From contig NZ_JABVEB010000045.1 in assembly GCF_014323665.1 (NCBI RefSeq), positions 1 to 41,252 on the forward strand: 41,252 bases of DNA, written 5' to 3'. Source of the stretch: Actinomadura sp. HBU206391 (lineage in GTDB: Bacteria; Actinomycetota; Actinomycetes; Streptosporangiales; Streptosporangiaceae). Shown here in pieces: positions 31,640 to 38,747 of the stretch; within the stretch, counting starts at the first letter, position 1, and each line of letters begins with the position of its first letter. The position numbers and the translations under genes are program-made. The notes under the pieces were generated by a model. The model was given only the letters and a program-made list of their open reading frames with translations, searched no databases and was not told the origin of the DNA.

Positions 31640-32785
31640 ACCGCTGCCGAGCAGTTCGTCCACGTCGGTGAAACCGAGCTCGGTGAGCACTTCGCGGGTG
31701 TGCGCGCCGCTCGTCGCCGGCGGGCCGCCGATCGCGCCGGGCGTACGGGAGAAGCGGGGCGCGGGTGCGGGCTGCGGCGCACCGCCGGCGCTCCGCACGA
31801 ACATCTCCCGCCCGGTGTTGTACGGATGCTCGGCGGCCTCGTGCAGGGACAGGACGGGAGCCACGCAGGCGTCGCCGGGCAGGAAGATCTCGGCCCATTC
31901 GTCACGGGTCCTGGCCTTGAACGCGGTGGCGAACCGCTCACGCAGCTCCGGCCAGCGGTCCGTCTCGTACTGCGTGGGCAGCCCCTGCTCGCCCGCGATG
32001 CCGAGCAGGCGGACGAACTCGGCGTAGAACTGCGGCTCGATCGCGCCCACGGCCATGTGCCGGCCGTCGGCGGTCTCGTACACGTCGTACCAGGGCGCGC
32101 CGGTGTCGAGCATGTTCACGCCGCGCCGGTCCTGCCACGCGCCGGTGGCGAGGAAGGCGTGGATGAACGTGGCCAGGTGGGAGGTGCCGTCGACGATCGC
32201 GGCATCCACGACCTGTCCCTTTCCGCTGGTCCTGGCCTCCAGCAAGGCCGCCAGAACGCCCACGACGAGGTACATGCTGCCGCCGGCGAAGTCACCGAGC
32301 AGGTTCATCGGCACCTGGGGCGGCCCGCCCGCGCGGCCGATGGCGTGGAGTGCGCCCGTGACCGCGATGTAGCCGATGTCGTGCCCGGCGCTCTGGGCGA
32401 GCGGCCCCTGCTGTCCCCAGCCGGTCATCCGGCCGTAGACGAGCGCGGGGTTGCGGGCGAGGCAGTCCTCCGGGCCGAGGCCGAGCCGCTCTGTGACACC
32501 CGGGCGGAAGCCCTCGACGAGCACGTCGGCCCGCTCCACCATCCGCAGCACGACCTCCCTGCCGCGCTCGTCCTTGAGGTCGACGGCCACCGAGCGCTTG
32601 CCCCGGTTGGTCATGTCCTTGGCCGGGTCGGGAAATGCCGGGCGGCCGCCCGGCCGGTCCACGCGGATGACCTCGGCGCCGAGGTCGGCGAGCAGCATGG
32701 CGGCGAACGGGCACGGCCCGATGCCCGCCAGCTCGATGACGCGGACTCCGGACAGCGGCCCGCCCGCGCTGGGTGTCTCGCCCAT
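31622..32785 (-). CDS. Alpha-methylacyl-CoA racemase (CaiB/BaiF fold)
   Basis: Racemase interconverting R- and S-2-methylacyl-CoA, 387 residues. It has the racemase start LSGVRVIELAGIGPCPFAAM with LGAEVIRVDRPGGRP, and the racemase pair H135 (AQSAGHDIGY) and D165 (NLLGDFAGG), matching His126/Asp156 of the mycobacterial enzyme. TGWGQQGPLA is also typical. ATG 32785 follows AAGGA by six bases. Only S-2-methylacyl-CoAs are used by the matching dehydrogenases, so pairing with the downstream acyl-CoA dehydrogenase suggests catabolism of methyl-branched fatty acids or sterol side chains. Its last codons and stop are the first unit of the four-fold repeat. Confidence 0.93.
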   Translation of the reverse strand: MGETPSAGGPLSGVRVIELAGIGPCPFAAMLLADLGAEVIRVDRPGGRPAFPDPAKDMTNRGKRSVAVDLKDERGREVVLRMVERADVLVEGFRPGVTERLGLGPEDCLARNPALVYGRMTGWGQQGPLAQSAGHDIGYIAVTGALHAIGRAGGPPQVPMNLLGDFAGGSMYLVVGVLAALLEARTSGKGQVVDAAIVDGTSHLATFIHAFLATGAWQDRRGVNMLDTGAPWYDVYETADGRHMAVGAIEPQFYAEFVRLLGIAGEQGLPTQYETDRWPELRERFATAFKARTRDEWAEIFLPGDACVAPVLSLHEAAEHPYNTGREMFVRSAGGAPQPAPAPRFSRTPGAIGGPPATSGAHTREVLTELGFTDVDELLGSGAVVQN

Positions 32786-32846
32786 CAGCGATCCTTTCGT
32801 CGCGCCGACAGAATATGATTCGGTTCCAGTCTGCACGATCACTGTA

Positions 32847-32856
32847 AGCGTTCGCT
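32847..32856. promoter_or_regulatory. Short palindrome upstream of the racemase operon
   Basis: AGCG-TT-CGCT has perfect 4-base arms (TAAGCGTTCGCTGA in context), 62 bases before the racemase start. TetR-type regulators of acyl-CoA catabolism often bind AAGC/GCTT-like sites, but a match this short is weak evidence. Confidence 0.25.
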
Positions 32857-32906
32857 GATCGGCCCTCTCGAGACGATACGGGCATCGGCACGGCCGACTC
32901 GAGCGG

Positions 32907-34454
32907 CTAGGACTTCTCCGGCCGGGCGGTGAGGATCACGGGCTTCGCCGGCGGGTGCTCCGTGCGGCGGCCCTTCACCACGAGGAGCCCGTCGCGCATG
33001 TCCTGCTTGCCGTCCACCCCGGCCGCGTGGGGGGTGAGCTCCCCGCTGGCCGCGGCGAGGTAGTACCACCGGCCGCCGGAGCGCCGCCAGGTGCCGCTCA
33101 CCGCCCCGTCGGGCTCGTGCCCGCAGTCGCCGGTCGTGTACTCCCTCGTCCGCCCGGCGAACAGGATGCCGTACGCGGTCGAGGCGCCGTCGGGGAAGGT
33201 GTAGCGCGTGCAGATCCAGTGGCCGCGAGTCCCCCCGGGCAGCCTTCCCGACCAGAACTCCCATGCCGTCGCGGACGCCGCCGGACGGGCGGGCTGGGGC
33301 AGGGCACAGGCCAGTCGCTCCCAGAGCCGCACGGCGGACGCGGCTGATCCGGTTTCGCCTGAGCGCGTCCGGTACCCCATCTCGGTGAGGGCCGGGCCGC
33401 CGAGGTCGGCGACCGTCCGGCTGCCGCCGGGCTGCCGCAGCCTCAGCAGAGGTCCACGGCCGCAGCCGGCGCCGACCCGCTCTGACTCGGTCACGCCGTC
33501 ACGCACGCTCACCCGCTTGTCCGAACCGGCGCGCGAGGCCCCCGTGATCCACGGCGGGAGCAGGTACCGGCCGGCGCCGAGAGCGAGCGGACCGGGGGTC
33601 TCACCCACCGACGACACCTCGAGCACGCCATGGGCGTCGGTGTAGCGGCCGACCCGGTCGCCGTCCCGCAACAGCACGACGGCCGTGCCGCCCGCCCGCC
33701 CGGCGAACAGCAGCTGCGGATCGCGCCGGGCCCCCATCTGGCGCGTCCACGCGGCGAGCGCCCGGTCGACCAGAGCCGTGTCGCGCACCAGCGCGCCACG
33801 CGGCGGCCACACCGCCAGGCTGCGGCCTCCCCCGTTCCAGTCACTCGCACCGGCGGTCGTCACCCGGAGCCGGTGGGCCACGTCGGGTCGCGACGGCGGA
33901 TCCGACCGGGTGATCACGAATCCGCTCACCAGGATGAGGGTGAGCGCCGCCGCGGCGGCGATCGGCAGCCGGGACCGCCGCCGTACGGCCGGGCCGACGA
34001 TCGGCTCCAGGCTCGGCGGAGCCACGTCCGGCGCGGCGTCGGCGGCCTCCAGCGCGGCGCGGGCGTCCCGTACCCCTGCCTCGACCAGTTGGTCGCGCAC
34101 CGTGTGGCGTGGCAGCGATTCCACCCGCAGCAGTACGTAGGCGGCCCGTGCCGCCGGATTCAGCCGCGCGAGCGCCACGGTGAGCGCGGGATCGGGCAGC
34201 CGGGCGGGAAGCGCGCGCAGCCACGGCCCGAGCATCACCTGCAGCCGCCAGGACGGAACGATGGCGCGCCGCAGGACGCGGGTCCGCGCACGCGCGTAGG
34301 CCCGGCCGGGGTTGCGGCCGGGTCGGCGTGGCAGGCTCTCGTCGACGATCCGCCTGGCGATCGCCAGACGGTAGATCCGCCTGCGCCGTCCGGGCAGCAC
34401 CAGATACGCCAGCCGGACCAGCTCGCGGTAGTGCCTGTCGACGTCTTCCGGCAT
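32907..34454 (-). CDS. Membrane-tethered protein with sigma-like cytoplasmic part
   Basis: A 515-residue protein I cannot assign to a named family. Residues 1-135 (HYRELVRLAYLVLPGRRRR, AYARARTRVLRRAIV, LARLNPAARAAYVLLRVESL) have the helical, Arg-rich look of a degenerate sigma region 2 and 4, with LPRHTVRDQLVEAG in the place of the recognition helix. One membrane segment follows (LPIAAAAALTLILVSGFVIT, about 162-182), then a 330-residue outside domain rich in beta-like stretches with several Cys (GAGCGRG, ACALP, WICTRY, GDCGH). ATG 34454 has AAGGAG seven bases upstream. It is divergent from the Ser/Thr kinase. A sensor or signalling role is possible inference. Confidence 0.7.
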   Translation of the reverse strand: MPEDVDRHYRELVRLAYLVLPGRRRRIYRLAIARRIVDESLPRRPGRNPGRAYARARTRVLRRAIVPSWRLQVMLGPWLRALPARLPDPALTVALARLNPAARAAYVLLRVESLPRHTVRDQLVEAGVRDARAALEAADAAPDVAPPSLEPIVGPAVRRRSRLPIAAAAALTLILVSGFVITRSDPPSRPDVAHRLRVTTAGASDWNGGGRSLAVWPPRGALVRDTALVDRALAAWTRQMGARRDPQLLFAGRAGGTAVVLLRDGDRVGRYTDAHGVLEVSSVGETPGPLALGAGRYLLPPWITGASRAGSDKRVSVRDGVTESERVGAGCGRGPLLRLRQPGGSRTVADLGGPALTEMGYRTRSGETGSAASAVRLWERLACALPQPARPAASATAWEFWSGRLPGGTRGHWICTRYTFPDGASTAYGILFAGRTREYTTGDCGHEPDGAVSGTWRRSGGRWYYLAAASGELTPHAAGVDGKQDMRDGLLVVKGRRTEHPPAKPVILTARPEKS

Positions 34455-34468
34455 GGCCGAACTCCTTT

Positions 34469-34504
34469 GCACCACGGGTCTGCACCACGGGTCTGCACGG
34501 GTCT
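34469..34504 (-). repeat. 13-bp tandem repeat just upstream of the ribosome site
   Basis: GCACCACGGGTCT occurs twice in a row (34469-34494) followed by a 10-base partial copy (34495-34504). It lies in the leader of the sigma-like membrane-protein gene, immediately upstream of its AAGGAG. Copy number could alter leader length. Confidence 0.7.
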
Positions 34505-34740
34505 GCGCCACGGATGTCACCGCGGAGTGCCTGCGGGCAGAGGCTAGGAACCGTGGGAGATCGGGCTCCCGGACTTGAAGCAACCATTACGACTCAGCGG
34601 CGGTCCGGAAGCCGACGGCAGGACAGCCACGCCCGGATCGCCCCCGTATTACCCTGGGTCCTCGCGGGGCGCGGCAGGGAACCGTCCAGGGCCGCCTTCC
34701 GTCCGAACCTGAACTCCCCCGCCCGATCGAGAAGGACGAG

Positions 34741-36549
34741 ATGACCGAGGACGTCCCTGGTTACCGGGTGCTGAAGCGGGTCGGGGAGGGTGGATTCAGC
34801 GTCGTCTACCTGGCCTACCAGGAGCGCCTGGACCGACAGGTCGCCCTCAAGGTGCTGTCGGTCGACGCGATCGACGAGGCGTCGATGCACCGCTTCCAGC
34901 GGGAATGCAAGATCACTGGGCGGCTCACCGGTCACCCCAACGTGGTCACGGTCCTGGACAACGGCACGACCCGGTCCGGCCGCCCGTACATCACGATGGA
35001 GTACTTCGAGCACGGGTCGCTCACCGACCGGCTGCAGCGTGAGGGGCCGCTGCCGGTCGCGGACGTGCTGCGCATCGGCGTCAAGCTGGCCGGCGCGCTC
35101 GCCGCGACACATGAGTCCGACGTCCTGCACCGTGACGTCAAGCCGCAGAACATCCTGGTCTCCCGGTACGGCGAGCCGGCCCTGGCCGACTTCGGCGTCG
35201 CCCGGCTGGTGGACTCCCTCGACTCCACCCACACCAACGCGTTCACGCCGCACCACGCCGCGCCCGAGATCCTCGAGGGCAAGCCGCCCGGGGCCGCCTC
35301 CGACATCTACTCCCTCGGCTCGAGCCTTTATCAGCTGCTCGCCGGGCAGCCGGCGTTCAAGGGGCCGCTCGGAGAGGGCCTCGCCACCCTCATCGTGCGC
35401 ATCCTCGGCGACCCGCCGCCGCCCATCTCCCGCGAGGGCCTGCCCCAGCCGGTGTTCGACGTCATCGAAACGGCGATGGCCAAGCTGCCGGAGAACCGGT
35501 TCCCGAGCGCGGTCGCCTTCGCCCAGCGGCTCCAGCAGGTGCAGAGCGAGCTCGGCCTGCCCGTCACCGAACTCCCCTACGCCGGCGGTCCCGCCGCGAG
35601 GCCGGCACCCGCCCCCGGCGTCCCGGACGGCGGGTTCGCCATACCCACGGACGGCCCGTGGATGCCCGCACGGCCGGAGCCGGAGGCGTTCGCCCCCTCC
35701 CCCGACCCGGCTCGGCCGCTGGACGACGCTCCCGCGCCGACGCCCGCCGGCGCCGAGGCCGCCGCGGCGACCCACCCGGCACCGGTCTACGGGCCTGCGG
35801 ACGACATGGCGGGGCCTGTGGACACACCGCCGGCCGCGCCGCCGACGCAGCCGCCCGCACCCGTCTGGACACCGGCACCGGTGCTGGCACCGGCGCCCGT
35901 GTGGACGCCCGCGCCGGGGGTCGGAGCCCATCCCGGGCCCGGTACCGACCACGGCCACGCGGCACCGATCCCCGGGCCACCCGTAGCGCCGATCCCGAGG
36001 CCGTCCGCGGCACCGTTCGCGGGATCGCCCGTGGCACCGTCCGGCTCCGACGGCCCGAGCCGCGGCCTGCTGGTGGCCGGCGCCACCGCGCTCACCGGCG
36101 GGCTGGCCATCGGCGTCACCGGCATCGTGATCTTCACCGGAGGCTCCGGCGGGGATCCTCGGCCGACGTCCTCGCCCGGCGCGTCCTCGTCGGCTCCGGC
36201 GAGCCCGCCGGACGACGGCGGTCAGGCGACTCCGCCCCCGGTCGCGCCGCGGCTCACCGCGCAGCAGATCAGGGCCGCCACCCCCCGCGGCCTGCGGATC
36301 GTGTCGGTCGGCAACTCGGCGCGGCTCACCTGGGCCCTGCCACCGAGCGCCCGCAGACTCCCGATCATCATTCAGCGGGCGCCGGCGGGAACGCGGCCGG
36401 TCAACTCGGCGGGCACCGGGGCGATGGCCGCCACCGTCGGACGGCTCAGGGCCGAGACGCGCTACTGCTTCCGCGTCGGGGCGCTGCTGGCCCCCGGCAA
36501 CCCGCCCACCATCGGGTGGTCGGCCTACCGCTGCGTCACGACCCGCTGA
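34741..36549 (+). CDS. Transmembrane Ser/Thr protein kinase with FnIII-like outer domain
   Basis: Hanks-type receptor kinase of 602 residues. The kinase domain (about 8-275) is complete: VGEGGFSVVY glycine loop, K37 in VALKVL, HRDVKPQN with D132, DFG at D150, and the APE motif. Then come a long Pro/Ala-rich linker (about 280-438), one membrane segment (LLVAGATALTGGLAIGVTGI, about 441-466), a Ser/Pro-rich stalk and an outer domain (about 500-602) with SVGNSARLTWALPPSARRLP and ETRYCFRVGALLAPGN, which reads like a fibronectin type III fold. It has no PASTA repeats. ATG 34741 follows AAGGA. It is convergent with a FnIII/SH3 surface protein gene. Confidence 0.93.
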   Translation: MTEDVPGYRVLKRVGEGGFSVVYLAYQERLDRQVALKVLSVDAIDEASMHRFQRECKITGRLTGHPNVVTVLDNGTTRSGRPYITMEYFEHGSLTDRLQREGPLPVADVLRIGVKLAGALAATHESDVLHRDVKPQNILVSRYGEPALADFGVARLVDSLDSTHTNAFTPHHAAPEILEGKPPGAASDIYSLGSSLYQLLAGQPAFKGPLGEGLATLIVRILGDPPPPISREGLPQPVFDVIETAMAKLPENRFPSAVAFAQRLQQVQSELGLPVTELPYAGGPAARPAPAPGVPDGGFAIPTDGPWMPARPEPEAFAPSPDPARPLDDAPAPTPAGAEAAAATHPAPVYGPADDMAGPVDTPPAAPPTQPPAPVWTPAPVLAPAPVWTPAPGVGAHPGPGTDHGHAAPIPGPPVAPIPRPSAAPFAGSPVAPSGSDGPSRGLLVAGATALTGGLAIGVTGIVIFTGGSGGDPRPTSSPGASSSAPASPPDDGGQATPPPVAPRLTAQQIRAATPRGLRIVSVGNSARLTWALPPSARRLPIIIQRAPAGTRPVNSAGTGAMAATVGRLRAETRYCFRVGALLAPGNPPTIGWSAYRCVTTR

Positions 36550-36571
36550 GACCCGCGCGCCCTGCGAGGCC

Positions 36572-38677
36572 CTACGCGCACTGCCACAGGGGCAGGCCCG
36601 CGAACTCCGTCCAGGGGTCGCGCGGGGTCGTGAGCAGATAGCCGATCATGTAGCCCCGCACCTCTCCGTACTCGACATAGTCGTAGAGGTCGCCTCGGAA
36701 GCCGGCTCCGAGGCCGCGGTCGTAGAACGCGCCCCGCTTCTGGCAGTGCACCGTCACCATGACGCCGTTGCCGGTGACGCTGCCGATATCGGGGCTGGTC
36801 CCGTCGGGTGTGGGGCGGATGTAGGCCTTCGAGTTCTGGTTGTGGCGGGTGGGGTACCGCTGCGCCGGTCCGGTGAGGTTCGCGGAAGCCTGCGCCTGCC
36901 GGCCCGCGCCGGCGCCGTTGGACGAGGTGACGGTGAAGGTGTACGACCCGTTCTTCCCGATCTCGCCGAGCGTGACGGAGGTGCCGGTGAGGCCGGCCCT
37001 GCTGCCCGAGGTCGGGCCGGTCCACCCCACCCGGTAGGCGGTCGGCGCGGAGCCCCCGCCCGGCGGGGCCGTCCACGTCACCTGTGCCCCGCCGGAGGTC
37101 GCGACGGCCCGTACGTCGGTCGGCGCGCCGGGCGGGACGCACGGCATCACCGGGGCGCTCCGTACGGACGGCACCTCGGCGAGCCGGTGCGCGCGGTCGC
37201 GGTAGCGCACCGCGACGCGGAAGACGTACTCCCGGCCGCACTGCCCGCCCTGGACCCGGAAGCTCGGCGAACCGCTCGGCGGCAGCTGACGGGGCGTCAC
37301 CGTCATTCCCCCGGGGACGTCCTTGAGGACGTATCCGAGCGGCGTCCCGCCGGTCGACGGCTGGAACTCGACCGTCATGAAACCGTCCCCGCCCGAGGTC
37401 CGCAGGTTCGACGGCGGGGTCGGCGCCCCGACGGGGGGCCGCCGGACGGACGGCGCCGTGGGAACGGCCGGCAGGGCCGGCGCCGGGTCGCCGCCGCCCG
37501 GCCCGGCCACCCGGGTCGGCAGCGGGGAGCGCGGGCCGCCCGGCACGTTCCGCTCGTACTTGCTGATCTCCATGACCGCCCCGCCCGGGTTGAGCACGAG
37601 CGCCCTCTCGCCGTTCGGGTCGTTGGCCCACAGCAGACCGCCCGAGACGAAGACCTCGAGCTCACCGGGGCGCCCGTTGACGACGATCTGGGGCTGGAAG
37701 GAGTTCGTGGCGGAGTCGTAGACGACCAGGCTCCCGGTGGTCTGGTCGGGGATGTAGACCTTCGAACCGAGGATCTGCGGCGGGCCGTACCGGTGGTCGG
37801 CCACCCTCAGCGACACGGTGGAGTGCCGCCCGCTGCCGGTGTCGAGCAGCACCAGCGATCCGGTCCGCTTGGCCAGCAGCGGGACGAGCTGTCCTTCGGT
37901 CGTGGCCGGGAACAGCACGCCGCCCTGCCCGGCTCCGGTCACGGTGGACGGCAGCGCCAGCGTGAGCCGGCGGCCGGAGGGCTCGAGCACCAGGGCGGTC
38001 GCGGCGGTGGAGTCGGTGATGACCGGCACGCCCGCGGCAATCGTGATCGCGAGATGGTCCCCGGGCTTTCCGACCTTCACCGGCGCGGCGGGGCCTCCCG
38101 CCTGGAAGGGCACCACTTCTCCGGTGGCCGGCACCGGCACCCAGAGCGTTCCCCGTGCGTCGATGGCGCCCTGGCCGAGCGGCGGGGTGAGCGTCGTCGC
38201 CGCGCCGTCGGGGGTCAGGCCGACCGGATCGATCCGCTGCACCGTGCCCCTGGCCGCGTCGATCGTGTAGGCCGCGCCGGCCTCGGCGACGACCTGCAGC
38301 CCGGCCGCGGCGTACGTCCCGGTGCTCTTCACCACGCTGAGCTGGGCGGGGTCGATCCGGCTGACCACGCCGGTCTGCTGGTCGACGATGAGGATGGTGC
38401 TGCCGTCCTGCACGATCTTGATCTGGTGGCCGTGCATCATCGTCGGCACCTTGACCTTGCCGTCGACCTTCCCGGCCATGCCGTTGGCGTGCACGACGAG
38501 GCCGTTGCGGTTGGAGCTGAGCCAGGCGCCGACGTCGGAGATCTGGTACTTGGCGCTGGCCATGCCGACGCCGAACACGACGGCCGCGACGCAGAGCGCG
38601 CCCACCACTCCGACGGCCACCTGCGCGGTCAGGCGGTCCCTCCGGAACAGCGCCGCTACGACACCGGTCGCCCGCAC
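36572..38677 (-). CDS. Membrane-anchored beta-propeller/FnIII/SH3b-like surface protein
   Basis: A 701-residue protein with a short cytoplasmic start, one membrane segment (VAVGVVGALCVAAVVFGVGM, about 20-40) and a large outside part. Residues 60-400 are repeating strands (TILIVDQQTGVVSRIDPAQL, AYTIDAARGTVQRIDPVG, GSLVVYDSATNSF) as in a beta-propeller. Two FnIII domains follow (about 419-515 and 517-606). The end (about 610-701: KAYIRPTPDGTSPDIGSVTG and a Cys in VHCQKRG) looks like a bacterial SH3 domain. GTG 38677 has GAGGGG upstream. It follows the TgpA-type gene on the same strand by 70 bases and is probably in that operon. It may bind cell wall or partner proteins. Confidence 0.8.
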   Translation of the reverse strand: MRATGVVAALFRRDRLTAQVAVGVVGALCVAAVVFGVGMASAKYQISDVGAWLSSNRNGLVVHANGMAGKVDGKVKVPTMMHGHQIKIVQDGSTILIVDQQTGVVSRIDPAQLSVVKSTGTYAAAGLQVVAEAGAAYTIDAARGTVQRIDPVGLTPDGAATTLTPPLGQGAIDARGTLWVPVPATGEVVPFQAGGPAAPVKVGKPGDHLAITIAAGVPVITDSTAATALVLEPSGRRLTLALPSTVTGAGQGGVLFPATTEGQLVPLLAKRTGSLVLLDTGSGRHSTVSLRVADHRYGPPQILGSKVYIPDQTTGSLVVYDSATNSFQPQIVVNGRPGELEVFVSGGLLWANDPNGERALVLNPGGAVMEISKYERNVPGGPRSPLPTRVAGPGGGDPAPALPAVPTAPSVRRPPVGAPTPPSNLRTSGGDGFMTVEFQPSTGGTPLGYVLKDVPGGMTVTPRQLPPSGSPSFRVQGGQCGREYVFRVAVRYRDRAHRLAEVPSVRSAPVMPCVPPGAPTDVRAVATSGGAQVTWTAPPGGGSAPTAYRVGWTGPTSGSRAGLTGTSVTLGEIGKNGSYTFTVTSSNGAGAGRQAQASANLTGPAQRYPTRHNQNSKAYIRPTPDGTSPDIGSVTGNGVMVTVHCQKRGAFYDRGLGAGFRGDLYDYVEYGEVRGYMIGYLLTTPRDPWTEFAGLPLWQCA

Positions 38678-38747
38678 AACCTCACCCCTCGATGTCTCTC
38701 TCGCAAGACCCCAGAAATCGTCACCTTAGTGCGACAACGCCTTCAAA

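Noticed and set aside
30320..32818. An 832-codon open frame on the plus strand, and similar long frames opposite other genes such as 36746-38845.
   Set aside because: They lie antisense to well-recognised genes (acyl-CoA dehydrogenase, racemase, FnIII protein) and their translations are Arg/His/Gly-rich with no domains, as expected from GC-rich codon bias.
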